NCBI RefSeq assembly: GCF_963977235.1 | Contig: NZ_CAXBOD010000020.1 | Span: 1 to 64,000 of the forward strand | Direction: 5' to 3' | DNA from: Albimonas sp963977235 | Lineage (GTDB): Bacteria; Pseudomonadota; Alphaproteobacteria; Rhodobacterales; Rhodobacteraceae | DNA length: 64,000 bases | Shown: positions 1 to 8,803 of the stretch, one piece after another | Numbering within the stretch: position 1 is the stretch's first letter | Layout: each line of letters opens with the position of its first letter | Translations under genes and position numbers: made by a program | The notes under the pieces: model-generated | What the model saw: only the letters and a program-made list of their open reading frames with translations | What the model was told of the DNA's origin: nothing | Databases searched by the model: none

Positions 1-2
1 AG

Positions 3-278
3 GGCATGATGGGCGGCGCCAAGGCCCATTACGACGGCATCAAGGCCTTTTCGGAGACCGATTTCACCGAGGATCTCCGCGCCGTCTCGGTCCCCGCGCT
101 GGTGATGCATGGCGACGACGACCAGATCGTGCCGATCGCCGACTCGGCGCTGCTGTCGGCCGACCTGCTGCAGGCCTCGGAACTGAAGGTCTACAAGGGT
201 TTCCCCCATGGCATGTGCACGACCCATGCCGAGGTCGTGAACCCCGACCTGCTGGCCTTCGTCCGCGCGCTGGCCTGA
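3..278 (+). CDS. Alpha/beta hydrolase, non-heme chloroperoxidase-like, C-terminal part (cut by window start)
   Basis: Only the last 91 or so residues are present; the gene begins before base 1. The visible part holds the usual end of the fold: the strand before the catalytic aspartate (VMHGDDDQIVP) and the catalytic histidine in FPHGMCTTHAEVV. It closely resembles the C-terminus of the complete hydrolase at 39278-40243 (shared AKAHYD.IKAFSETDFT, LVMHG.DDQ.VP and HAEV.N.DLLAF), so the two are paralogs in one window. Cofactor-free haloperoxidases of this family are serine hydrolases that can make peracids; the physiological substrate is unknown. Confidence 0.85.
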   Translation, partial: GMMGGAKAHYDGIKAFSETDFTEDLRAVSVPALVMHGDDDQIVPIADSALLSADLLQASELKVYKGFPHGMCTTHAEVVNPDLLAFVRALA

Positions 279-811
279 CCCGGCCTCCTGCCCGGGCGCG
301 GCGGCTCGGTCCCGCCGCGCCCGACGCAGATCCGCCATGACGGCGCGCAGGTTCATTGAGCTCATACGACGTGCAGAATGGTCGGGTCGGAGCCCCGCCA
401 GGGTCAACGCCCAGTCGCCCGGCGCCGGCCGCCCCGCGGCGAAACCAGTGGGTCAACGGCCGGAAGCGGTCGTTCGTCGATAGTGCGGCGAGGTTCCGCT
501 TCCCGCCCAGGATGCTAGTCGGTGTCGGTCGCAGCGAACGACCGCTATCGCGGGCTGGTCCTGGCGGTGGACCGCTTGCAGTGCCAGGATTTCGGGGCGC
601 CTGGCGCAGTGGTTCCGCTGTTCCGCCTCCGAAGCGGGTTTCGCGCCGACGCAGGTCGAATTCGCACGGACTGCCCCCGCACAGGAAGCGGTGGCGTCGA
701 CGTCGCGACGCAGGGCCTGACCTGCCGCGACCGTCTCGGCGCCTTCGCCGGGGCCTCTGCGCGGTGGGAGGCCCGGGCATCGGGAGCGGGCCTCGCCGGG
801 AGACCGCGACG
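279..811. other. Gene-free stretch after the hydrolase
   Basis: No reading frame here has convincing protein-like composition; the long frames on both strands are rich in Arg, Pro and Gly, as expected of translated non-coding high-GC DNA. One ATAC-GACG half-dyad lies at 363-376 and resembles the promoter boxes seen between 27 and 57 kb, but no intact gene follows it. Nothing else was recognised. Confidence 0.5.
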
Positions 812-1012
812 ATGACCGGGATCAAGCTCACCGACCTGCAGCCGGTGCTGCTCTCCGCCGCCTCCGCGCGACCGGACTTCATGCTCCTGCCGGCGCACGC
901 CTCGGAGGGCGTCGACGATCAGCCGCCGGTGACCGCGCCGATGCCGACCGAGCCTGCGGAGGCCGGGAAGCCGCCGGCGCTGAATGCCGAGCCTGAGCCG
1001 GCGCGCGGCTGA
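812..1012 (+). pseudogene. DUF3489 N-terminal remnant
   Basis: The 66-residue frame starts with KLTDLQPVLLSAAS, the typical N-terminus of DUF3489 proteins (usually K-L-T-D-T-Q-L-V-L-L-S-A-A). After about 25 residues the family similarity stops and the sequence becomes a Pro/Ala/Glu-rich tail ending in TGA. In related genomes DUF3489 genes sit upstream of DUF2924 and recombinase genes, as here. The winged-helix remainder of the domain is missing, so this looks like a deletion remnant rather than a working gene. Confidence 0.5.
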
Positions 1013-1176
1013 TCAAGCTCTGGCGCGGCGAGACGCACGAGGTGGCGGCGACGGCGGACGTCGTAGAATGGAGGGGGCGGCGCTACGCCTCCCTCTCCGC
1101 GGTGGCCCGCGCCATCACCGGCACGCGGCGCAACGGGCCCGCCTTCTTCGGCCTGCGCGAGGAGCCCGGCCGATGA
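997..1176 (+). pseudogene. DUF2924 C-terminal remnant
   Basis: Frame 1 from about 997 reads GARLIKLWRGETHEV, then WRGRRYASLSAVARAITGTR and NGPAFFGL, the conserved C-terminal half of DUF2924. An in-frame TGA lies at 994-996 and no start is available, so the N-terminal half has been lost; the join with the DUF3489 remnant lies in another frame. It ends in an ATGA overlap with the recombinase gene, the same junction seen in intact DUF2924-recombinase pairs. The function of DUF2924 is unknown. Confidence 0.6.
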
Positions 1177-2819
1177 GCCTGAAGCGCTGCGCCATCTACA
1201 CCCGCAAGTCCTCCGAGGAGGGGCTCGACCAGGGCTTCAACTCGCTGGAGGCGCAGCGGGAGGCCTGCGCCGCCTATGTGCTCAGCCAGCGGCACGAGGG
1301 CTGGCGCGAGGTGCCGGAACGCTACGACGATGGCGGCATCTCAGGCGGGACCATGAACCGGCCGGGGCTCCAGCGCCTGCTCGACGATGTCCGCGCCGAG
1401 CGGATCGATACCGTCGTGGTCTACAAGGTGGACCGGCTGACGCGGGCGCTGTCGGACTTCGCCAAGATCGTGGAGATCTTCGACGCGGCGGGCGTGTCCT
1501 TCGTCTCGGTGACCCAGGCGTTCAACACCACCAGCTCGATGGGGCGATTGACGCTGAACGTTCTGCTGTCCTTCGCGCAGTTCGAGCGGGAGGTCACGGC
1601 GGAACGGATCCGGGACAAGATCGCGGCCTCGAAGCGCAAGGGCATGTGGATGGGCGGGCTGCCGCCGCTGGGCTACGATGTGAAGGACCGGGCGCTGGCG
1701 GTCAACGCGGCCGAGGCGGAGACGGTGCGGACGATCTTCCGCCGCTATCTCGATCTCGGTTGCGTCCGGGCGCTGAAGGCGGAGCTGGATGCCGACGGCG
1801 TGGTCAGCAAGCGGCGGGCGAACGGCTCGGGCGGCAAGCCGATCTCGCGTGGGGCGCTCCACGAGCTGCTGCGCAACCCGGTCTACGTCGGCGAGACGCG
1901 GCACAAGGGCGAGCGGCATCCGGGGATGCACGATGCGATCCTGGACCGCGACACCTGGGACGCGGTGCAACGGGCGTTGGACGACAACGGCGGCGGAAAG
2001 CGATCCAGCTCGTCTCGCTCATCGGCGCGGCCGCTCGACGGGCTGCTGTTCGATGCGCGGGGCCGCGCGACGAAGCCGACGCATGCGTCGCGGTCGGTGA
2101 AGGCAGGGCAGGGCGTCGTGCGCAAGCGCTACTGGTACTACGCGTCTCGACCGGATGGGGATGCGCCGGCGATGCGGATGCCGGCCGGCGAGCTGGAGAG
2201 CTTCGTGTGGCGCACCCTCAAAGCCCATCTCGGCGACGAAGATCGGCTCGCCGCGGACCTGCATCAGGCTGGCGTGCCGCCGACAGGCATCGCCGAAGCG
2301 CTGAAGCGTGCGAGGACGCTCGCGGTGCAGCCGGATGATCGTATCGCGCCGCTGCTCGACCTGGTCGAGCGGATCGCATTGGGGCGCGGCGCGCTGACGA
2401 TCATGGTCAGGCCCGTCGCCTTCTCTGGCGATCTCGTTGCCGACGCGCCCGGCGAACCGATTCGCATCCAGGCGCCGCTGCGGTCCCGCCAGGCCGGCCG
2501 GGCGAAGCCCATCGTGATCGGGCTCGACCGACGCGAGCGGAGGCCGGATTTGGAGTTGATCGCGATGGTCGCCGATGCGCGGCGATGGGCAGGCGAGCTG
2601 CTCTCGGGCGCGACCGCCTCGGTTGGTGAGATCGAACGGCGGGAGGGTGGCCGGAAGGGATCGGTCAGCCGCATCCTGCCGCTGGCCTTCCTGGCGCCGG
2701 ACATCTCGGAGGCGATCGTGAACGGGGATCAGCCCGAGACGCTGACCGCCAGCGCGCTTCGCCGACTTCCGGGCCTCCCGCTCGACTGGACCGAGCAGCG
2801 CCGCCTTCTGGGCTTCTAG
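1173..2819 (+). CDS. Large serine recombinase (resolvase/invertase family)
   Basis: A 548-residue DNA recombinase. The N-terminal resolvase domain (about residues 4-150) has the catalytic serine in IYTRKSSEEG and the family motifs YDDGGISGGTMNRPGL, VYKVDRLTR and FEREVTAERIRDK. The central recombinase domain (about 160-270) includes LLRNPVYVGETRHKG. The C-terminal third is of the phage or genomic-island type without obvious zinc-ribbon cysteines. It starts in the ATGA overlap with the DUF2924 remnant. It appears complete and may be the integrase of the decayed island around it. Its attachment sites were not identified. Confidence 0.9.
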   Translation: MSLKRCAIYTRKSSEEGLDQGFNSLEAQREACAAYVLSQRHEGWREVPERYDDGGISGGTMNRPGLQRLLDDVRAERIDTVVVYKVDRLTRALSDFAKIVEIFDAAGVSFVSVTQAFNTTSSMGRLTLNVLLSFAQFEREVTAERIRDKIAASKRKGMWMGGLPPLGYDVKDRALAVNAAEAETVRTIFRRYLDLGCVRALKAELDADGVVSKRRANGSGGKPISRGALHELLRNPVYVGETRHKGERHPGMHDAILDRDTWDAVQRALDDNGGGKRSSSSRSSARPLDGLLFDARGRATKPTHASRSVKAGQGVVRKRYWYYASRPDGDAPAMRMPAGELESFVWRTLKAHLGDEDRLAADLHQAGVPPTGIAEALKRARTLAVQPDDRIAPLLDLVERIALGRGALTIMVRPVAFSGDLVADAPGEPIRIQAPLRSRQAGRAKPIVIGLDRRERRPDLELIAMVADARRWAGELLSGATASVGEIERREGGRKGSVSRILPLAFLAPDISEAIVNGDQPETLTASALRRLPGLPLDWTEQRRLLGF

Positions 2820-2891
2820 TCTCGTCCGGACTAGGTGCCTGCGCCCCGAGGCGCCGGCCTCAAGACCTCACCTGAAACTCGGCCGCAGAGC

Positions 2892-2914
2892 AAACGCCCC
2901 TTCGCGGGGCGTTT
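2892..2914 (+). terminator. Intrinsic-terminator-like hairpin after the recombinase
   Basis: A perfect 9-bp stem (AAACGCCCC / GGGGCGTTT) closes a 5-base TTCGC loop about 70 bp after the recombinase stop. The U-tract is weak (TTT inside the stem), but the A/T-ended GC stem is typical of intrinsic terminators. Confidence 0.6.
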
Positions 2915-3070
2915 CCGCTCCGATTTCGGTGCTCTCGTGAGGTTCTAGCGCGCCTACGGGAAGCTAACCCTCGGAAATGTCGGAGACTTCCGAGACGAGG
3001 CAGGATCGGTGGTTTTGAGAAGGGCTGCGTGGTGGTGGACGCAGTCCCGCCCGAACCCTGCTCTGGGTCA

Positions 3071-3260
3071 AGAACAGGGAACTTACAGGGAAATCCATGC
3101 GGTTTCGTGCGCTCCGAGCGGAAGCCGTCGCGGAAACCCGCCCATTCGCAAGGGCGTGCAGGCGATTTCCCTGTTCCGCGGAACAGGGAATTGAATCCAG
3201 GCGATCAGGGAATTCTCAGGGGCGGAACAGGGAAGTTCGGCGCCGGAACAGGGAGCCCGG
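3071..3260. repeat. Cluster of CAGGGAA repeats with a 24-bp palindrome
   Basis: Copies of (GGAA)CAGGGA(A) occur at about 3075, 3086, 3184, 3206, 3228 and 3247. An inverted copy abuts a direct copy to make a perfect 24-bp palindrome at 3167-3190 (TTCCCTGTTCCGCGG and so on). No plausible protein is encoded here. The cluster lies between the recombinase terminator and the truncated ImmA gene. It could be an attachment, resolution or regulatory region of the element; its function is unknown. Confidence 0.7.
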
Positions 3261-3274
3261 GGAAGCCGGCCGGC

Positions 3275-3880
3275 TCACCCGTCTCCGCGGTCCCGGGGCT
3301 CCGCCAGCAGCAAGGTCATCGCGTGGCCGTCCGCCTGACGAAGGGTCTGGGCGAAGACCTCGCCGGGGAACCAGCCGGCGATCCAGTCCTCCGCCTCGAC
3401 CTGGTCCATGCCGCTCAGCGGCTCGCGGCCGGGCTGGGGAAGCAGGTGGCCGATCGCGTCGCCTTTCCAGGCCGCCGTCCGGGGAAACGCCTCGTCCTTG
3501 TCGATGTAGAGGACCCGGCCGTCGCGAGAGAAGATCACCGCCAGCGTCGCCTCGTGAAGCGCCACGTACCGGCGGGCGGCGGCGGCGCGGCTCACGTCGA
3601 AACGATCTGACATCTTCAGCACGTGCTCCAGGTCGGCGGAGAGCTTGAGATGCCGACCGAGAAGCCTGCGCGGCGTGAGCACCTCGATGGCGAAGGCGTT
3701 CGCCTCGCGCTCCTGGCGCAGGCGGACCCCCTCCCGCACCGGGGACCGCATGTCCTGCGCCGTGCAGGCGAAGCGAACTCCATCCACCGGACGGTGTCGC
3801 TCGTTGAGGAAATGCCCCAGCTCATGTGCGATGGTGTAACGCTTGCGGCGCGGAGTCTGACCCGCGCGCAGGACGAGGCT
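3275..3880 (-). pseudogene. ImmA/IrrE-family metallopeptidase, N-terminally truncated
   Basis: The minus-strand frame carries the zinc motif HELGHF (plus-strand about 3807-3826) in RYTIAHELGHFLNERHRP, and downstream REREANAFAIEVLTP, which supplies the third-ligand helix of ImmA/IrrE peptidases. In phages and integrative elements these peptidases cleave the element's repressor. The reading frame stays open further upstream, but from about 3880 it only mirrors the opposite-strand methyltransferase, so the real N-terminus has been replaced. No credible start or ribosome-binding site was found. A surviving short form cannot be excluded. Confidence 0.6.
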
Positions 3881-5158
3881 CTGCGCCTCATTCCCCCCGA
3901 CCGGCTCCGGACCTGGGCGCGCAACGCGCGCAAGCACTCGAAGAAGCAGCTCCGCCAGATCGCGGACAGCATCCGCGAGTTCGGCTTCACCAACCCGGTG
4001 CAGATCGACGAAGACCTCAACATCCTCGCCGGCCACGGCCGGGTGGAGGCGGCGAAGCTGCTGGGGCTGGAGACCGTCCCCTGCCGGCTGCTGTCGGAAA
4101 TGAGCGAGGCGCAGAAGCGCGCCTACGTGCTGACGGACAACAAGCTGGCCCTGAACGCGGGCTGGGACGACGAACCGCTGGCCGAGGAGCTGGGCGCCCT
4201 GCAGGACCTTCAGTTCGACGTCAGCCTCACAGGTTTCTCGACCCCCGAGATCGACTCGCTGGTCGAGGGGCTGACGCCGGAGGAGCCGGGCGATCCGGCC
4301 GACGACGCTCCCGTCGCGGACGGGCCGCGGCGGTGCCGGCCGGGGGACGTCTGGGTGCTCGGCGAGCACCGGCTGGTCTGCGGGGACGCTCTGGACCGGG
4401 AGGTGGTGAACCTGCTGATGGGTGGCGAGCGGGCGCGGATGGTGTTCACGGACCCGCCCTACAACGTGCCGATCGACGGTCATGTCGGCGGCCTGGGCAA
4501 GACGAAGCACCGGGAGTTCGCGATGGCCTCGGGCGAGATGAGCCCGGCCGAGTTCACCGCCTTCCTCGGGACCACCTTCCGCAACCTCGCGGATCACAGT
4601 CTCGACGGCGCCATCCATTTCATCTGCATGGACTGGCGCCACATGCAGGAGGTGATGGCGGCGGGGCAGGGGGCCTACTCGGAGCTGAAGAACCTGGTCG
4701 TCTGGGCGAAGGACAACGGCGGCATGGGCAGCTTCTACCGCTCCCGCCACGAGCTGATCTTCGCCTTCAAGGTCGGAACGGCGCCGCATGTGAACGCCTT
4801 CGAGCTCGGCCAGCATGGGCGCTACCGCACCAACGTCTGGGAATACCGCGGCGTGAACACGATGCGGGCAGGGCGCATAGAAGAGCTCGCGCTGCTCCCG
4901 ACAGTGAAGCCGGTGCAGATGATCGCCGACGCGATCAAGGACGTCTCCGGGCGCGGGTAGATTGTGCTGGACCTGTTCGGCGGTTCCGGCTCGACGCTGA
5001 TCGCGGCCGAGAAGACCGGCCGGCGGGCGTTCCTTTGCGAGCTGGACCCGGTCTACTGCGACCGGATCCTCCGGCGCTGGGAGGCCTACGCGAAGGATGA
5101 CGCCGAACGCGTGGTCTGCGGCTGGCCCGGCGCCGCCTTCGCGGAGGCCGCCGAATGA
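3824..5158 (+). pseudogene. ParB-like nuclease domain / DNA methyltransferase fusion, broken by an in-frame TAG
   Basis: An N-terminal ParB/Srx-like domain (IREFGFTNPVQIDE, ILAGHGRVEAAK, RAYVLTDNKLALNAGWD) is followed by an N6-adenine or N4-cytosine methyltransferase domain with catalytic DPPY (VFTDPPYNVP) and, near the C-terminus, the SAM-binding FGGSGSTLIAAE. A TAG at 4958-4960 interrupts the frame between GRG and IVLDLFGGSGS, where relatives have one continuous GE-IVLD stretch, so the SAM motif is cut off. ATG 3824 is the nearest usable in-frame start, and it lies inside the opposing ImmA fragment. Such fusions are common in prophages of alphaproteobacteria, next to DUF5681 and terminase genes. 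TAG readthrough or a base error is the alternative. Confidence 0.75.
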
Positions 5159-5220
5159 GCCGGAACGACGACAAAGACCGCAAGGCGCTCCGGGCGAACC
5201 GCCCGGAGGCCGGCTAAGAG

Positions 5221-5868
5221 GTGGGCTACGCGAAAGCGCCGGCGAAGAGCCGCTTCCGGCCCGGTGTCTCCGGCAACCCGAAGGGGCGGCCGACGGGGTC
5301 GCGCAACCGGCCGGCGCTTCATGAGGAGAGGCTGAAGGACATCATCCTCGACGAGGCCTACCGGACGGTGTCGGTGCGCGACGGCGAGCGCAGCGTGACG
5401 GTTCCGATCGCGCAGGCGGTGGTCCGCTCTCTGGCGGTGAACGCCGCGAAGGGAAAGACCCGGGCGCAGGAGCTGTTTACCGAGCTGCTCGCGGCCACCG
5501 AGCGGGGGAACAAGCGGCTGCATGACGAGTGGCTGGAGACGGCAATCAGCTACAAGGCTGATTGGACCCGCGAGCTGGAGCGGCGCAGGGCGCTCGGCAT
5601 CTCGGCGCCGGACCCGATCCCGCATCCCGACGACATCGTCGTCGACATGCGCACCGGGCAGGTCCAGGTGCGCGGGCCGATGACGGCGGAGGAGAATCCG
5701 GACTGGGACTGGCTGCGGGCGCGCAGGCGGATGTTCGAGGACGAGGTCGTCGAGCTCAGGCGCATGCTTGAGGACGATCCGGACCATCCGGACCGCGACC
5801 TGATCGAGGCCGACATCGCGCATGACGAGCGCCTGCTGAATTTGATGAGCAAAGTGTTTCCGGATTGA
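5221..5868 (+). CDS. DUF5681 domain protein, possibly damaged at the N-terminus
   Basis: A 215-residue protein starting at GTG, VGYAKAPAKSRFRPGVSG, with the DUF5681 signature (RFRPG.SGNPKGRP.GSRN). The remainder is charged and helical. The same frame is open from ATG 5155, which overlaps the methyltransferase stop as ATGA, but a TAA at 5215-5217 stands exactly where relatives have tyrosine (GYEVGYGKPP-like), so the original start was probably 5155. DUF5681 proteins often precede phage terminase genes; none is left here. Translation could still restart at GTG 5221. Confidence 0.65.
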   Translation: MGYAKAPAKSRFRPGVSGNPKGRPTGSRNRPALHEERLKDIILDEAYRTVSVRDGERSVTVPIAQAVVRSLAVNAAKGKTRAQELFTELLAATERGNKRLHDEWLETAISYKADWTRELERRRALGISAPDPIPHPDDIVVDMRTGQVQVRGPMTAEENPDWDWLRARRRMFEDEVVELRRMLEDDPDHPDRDLIEADIAHDERLLNLMSKVFPD

Positions 5869-5913
5869 CGTCCGACCGTCGGAGCGATGGCCTGTGACGC
5901 GGCGCCTTTACGT

Positions 5914-5936
5914 CAGCCCGCCGGCCGGCTTTTTTT
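5914..5936 (+). terminator. Possible terminator after the DUF5681 gene
   Basis: A GC-rich self-complementary stretch (GCCGGCCGGC) is followed directly by seven T residues about 60 bp after the stop codon. The stem is short and could fold in several ways. Confidence 0.4.
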
Positions 5937-5959
5937 AGCTTCCCTCGGTCCAGCTGTCG

Positions 5960-6318
5960 GGGATCAAAGCAGCGGCCAGGGCTCCGACCATCGCGGCTAT
6001 GCACCCCCGTTGGCGGCGAACGGGCCGCCCGCCCGCGTGCCGCTGGCTGACCGGGGCTACGATTCCGATGCGATCCGCCAGGACATGGAAGCCAGAGGCG
6101 GCGTCGCCGTGATGCCGGCCCGCAAAACCCGCAGAGTCCGCGACATCGTCGACGCCCATATCTACGCCCCGCGCAACCGCATTGAGCGGTGCTTCAACCG
6201 CCTCAAGAACGCCCGCCGCGTCGCCACCCGCTACGACAAGACCGCGGACAGCTACCTCGGCTTCGCCCAGATCGCCTTGATCCGCCTCTGGATAAGGAAC
6301 TTTGTCAACACGCCCTAG
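5960..6318 (+). pseudogene. IS5-family transposase, C-terminal remnant
   Basis: The C-terminal part of a DDE transposase is clear: LADRGYDSDAIR contains the second catalytic aspartate, NRIERCFNRLK the catalytic glutamate, followed by RRVATRYDKTADSYLGFAQIALIRLWI. The N-terminal half with the first aspartate and the left end are missing, and the frame merges upstream into non-transposase sequence. It marks the right edge of the decayed mobile region. Confidence 0.8.
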
Positions 6319-6451
6319 CCAGCGCGACCAACCACGTGATGGCAGCCACGACGTGGGCTCTGTTGCCCAGCTACGACAGGTCAGGAAGGAATCTTGGCCT
6401 GCCTCCGCCGTGCCCGCGATCACGGAGTAAGGCATTGGGCGGAAGGTGCTA

Positions 6452-6826
6452 ATGATCGATCCGTTGCCGTCGACGACCTGCGTCAGTCACTTGGAGGCGC
6501 GTTTGAGCTTCGAGGAAGAAAAGAAGCGCCTTCGTGCCAGGTTCCTGCGACAGGGGCCGGAACGCATCGACGGGATCCTGGCGACGGCGATGAGCAATCC
6601 AGAGGGCGCGCTGACCCAGGAACTACGACACGAGCTGCATCAGTTCGTCGGCACCGCCGGCATGCTCGACCTCCCGGAATCCGCTTCCATAGCCCGAGAG
6701 ATCCTGAGCGTCTTCGGCCCTGCACCCGCGGGCGGCCGGGCGATGACACCGCGCGAACATGAGCTTTTTACTAGAGGCCTGAGCGAGCTTCGACGCGCGC
6801 TCGCCGAAACGAGCGAAGGGACCTGA
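6452..6826 (+). CDS. Hpt-domain phosphotransfer protein, first gene of the exopolysaccharide operon
   Basis: A small 124-residue protein. The stretch ELRHELHQFVGTAGMLDLP matches the histidine-phosphotransfer helix; the candidate phospho-acceptor is the His of HQFVGTAGML, and conserved small residues follow. Hpt proteins relay phosphate between response-regulator receivers. ATG 6452 is preferred over GTG 6446 because GGAAGG lies 5 bp upstream. It overlaps the BcsB-like gene by one base (TGATG). In this operon it could link the sensor kinase (13965) with the two receiver proteins (12144 and 16085); that wiring is inference. Confidence 0.7.
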   Translation: MIDPLPSTTCVSHLEARLSFEEEKKRLRARFLRQGPERIDGILATAMSNPEGALTQELRHELHQFVGTAGMLDLPESASIAREILSVFGPAPAGGRAMTPREHELFTRGLSELRRALAETSEGT

Positions 6827-8793
6827 TGGCGAGACTTTCCGCATGGGCGGCTGGCGCCGCGCTGATCCTCGCGGCGCCCGTCGCCGCTCAGCAGAACGCG
6901 TCCCCGACCGCTCCGGCCCAGCCGACGATCGCCGTCGGATCCCAGGTCGGGCCCGATGGTTTTCTGCGCGCAGTCACGCTGCGCGAACTGGGCTTCGAGG
7001 CGGGGTTCGAGTTCTCGATGCTGAGCGGCTACCGCGAGGTCTTCATCCCGGTTCCGCGCAACGCGCCGGTCCGCGCCATGAAGCTGCGTCTGCACCTGCG
7101 GCAGGCCGCCGCGCTGCGGAGCGATCGGCACCTGTCCCTGCTCGTCGACGACCGGGTCCAGCGGGTGGTCACGTTGAGCGGGGGCGACGAGGCCCGGGAG
7201 ATCGTGGTCGACGTCCCGGCGGAGGCTCGCCGCGACGGCTTCGTGAAGCTGGGCTTTCGCTATGGCGGCGCGATCAGCGAGTACCGCTGCATGGATGAGC
7301 GCGCCGCCGGAGACTATCTCCACATCGAGCCGCGGACGGCACTCGAATTGAGCTTCTCGCAAGCCGACGAACTCGGGGTCGCCGACGCGGTTGCGCTTTT
7401 TCCATCGAAGGTCGGCATCACGCTCGAGCCGGAGGGCCCGGTCAGCGACGAGATGCTGGCGGCAGCGCTTCGGGCGGCGGCGTTTTACCGGGCGGACGCC
7501 GGGCGGGCCTGGGTGGGGACCGGCTCCGCCCCGTCGGAGACGGCCGACGAAGGCGCCTGGGCGCGCGGCCTGTTCGTCGTCGCCGGCGCCGGCGGACAGG
7601 CCGGCGCCACCCTGCGGGCCGAACCGCGCGACGGCCGGCCGGCGCTGGTCGTGAGCGGTCCTGCGGTGCAGGACGCCGTCGGCGCGTTGTCCGAAGGGCT
7701 GGCGCCGCTTGCTTCGGTTGCGGCCGGCGGGGGGCTGTCGCTCGACCGGGCGGCCGTGCGCGAGGGCGATGCCGACCAGGTCCCGCTGATCCCGGCCGGC
7801 GCGGCCTCGATCGACTACGTGGTCGAACGCTCCTTCTTCGAGGCCGGGTTCGAGATGGCGGACATGCCGGCCGGACGCCGCCCCGCCGCCGTGCAGATCG
7901 ACATGGCTGTGGCGCCGGACCCTGAAGGCTCCGGCCTGGTGATCAGCGCTTTCGTGAACGACCTGCTGCTGGGCTCGACCTCCACCGAGGGGGGCGAACG
8001 GACCCGCCTGGTAGTGGATCTTCCCGAGGGGCTCGTCGGCCGCTCCAATCAGGTGCGCGTCGCGGTGCAGCGGCGCGCAACGGGCGGCGACTGCCTGATC
8101 CGCCCGACCGGCTTTCCCGCGCAGCTTCTGCCGTCCAGCGCGATCCTGCTGGCCGCGGCGGAGCCCGCGCGCGAGTTCCACCAGCTGATCCCCGCCTTCC
8201 GCAACGGCGCGATCCTGGCCATCGACCCGGCGCTGGGCTTCGACGCGGAGCGGGCGCTGGCGCATCTGGCGCCGGTCTTCGCCGCGCTTGGCGCCGCGGA
8301 TGCGCCGGTGCAGGTGGCGGACGCCCTGCCGGAGGCGCCGCAACTGCCCTTCCTGCAGCTCTCCGCCTCGGCGCCGGAGGGGTCCTCCCCGCCGCTGGTC
8401 TTCGATCGCGGTCGGGCCAGCCTGGCAATGCCGGACGGTCGGCCCTGGCTGGAACAGGCCGCCATCGACCAGGCGGACGTCGTGCAGCTGGTGCGGGTGG
8501 GCGAGACGGCGGGCGTGTGGATCCGCCCCGGCGCCGGCGAGCCGCCGGGCGAGGGCGACGTCGTGGCGCTCGATCGCGGCGACATCGCCTTTCTCGACGC
8601 GGGGGGCACGGCCCTGTCGCTGGCCAGCGACCGGCGGGACCTGTTGCGCATCAGCTATCCCGACGTGTTCGACCCGCTGCGTCTGGCGAAACGCTACTAC
8701 GGCTGGCTGATCCTGGCCGCATGGGCGCTGGCTACGGTCGTCGCGGTGCTGATCATCCGGCGTCTCTACGCCAGCAGCCGCAAGCGCGAGTGA
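6826..8793 (+). CDS. Cellulose synthase regulatory subunit BcsB-like periplasmic protein
   Basis: 655 residues with a Sec signal peptide (MARLSAWAAGAALILAAPVAAQ), a large periplasmic region and one C-terminal membrane helix (YYGWLILAAWALATVVAVLIIRR). Size, topology and motifs such as GFLRAVTLRELGF, a carbohydrate-binding-like start and GDCLIRPTGFP match the BcsB family, which guides nascent beta-glucan through the periplasm beside the BcsA-type synthase. The synthase gene follows 10 bp downstream. The polymer need not be cellulose: there is no PilZ domain, BcsC or cellulase in the operon. Confidence 0.85.
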   Translation: MARLSAWAAGAALILAAPVAAQQNASPTAPAQPTIAVGSQVGPDGFLRAVTLRELGFEAGFEFSMLSGYREVFIPVPRNAPVRAMKLRLHLRQAAALRSDRHLSLLVDDRVQRVVTLSGGDEAREIVVDVPAEARRDGFVKLGFRYGGAISEYRCMDERAAGDYLHIEPRTALELSFSQADELGVADAVALFPSKVGITLEPEGPVSDEMLAAALRAAAFYRADAGRAWVGTGSAPSETADEGAWARGLFVVAGAGGQAGATLRAEPRDGRPALVVSGPAVQDAVGALSEGLAPLASVAAGGGLSLDRAAVREGDADQVPLIPAGAASIDYVVERSFFEAGFEMADMPAGRRPAAVQIDMAVAPDPEGSGLVISAFVNDLLLGSTSTEGGERTRLVVDLPEGLVGRSNQVRVAVQRRATGGDCLIRPTGFPAQLLPSSAILLAAAEPAREFHQLIPAFRNGAILAIDPALGFDAERALAHLAPVFAALGAADAPVQVADALPEAPQLPFLQLSASAPEGSSPPLVFDRGRASLAMPDGRPWLEQAAIDQADVVQLVRVGETAGVWIRPGAGEPPGEGDVVALDRGDIAFLDAGGTALSLASDRRDLLRISYPDVFDPLRLAKRYYGWLILAAWALATVVAVLIIRRLYASSRKRE

Positions 8794-8803
8794 GGCGGAG
8801 TCG

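Noticed and set aside
356..811. Frame extending the DUF3489 remnant upstream
   Set aside because: The upstream residues are Arg/Pro/Gly-rich with no family similarity and no ribosome-binding site; only the segment from 812 is DUF3489-like.
3275..4816. Full 513-codon minus frame read as one ImmA protein
   Set aside because: Everything upstream of about 3880 is antisense to a clear ParB-methyltransferase and has no peptidase similarity.
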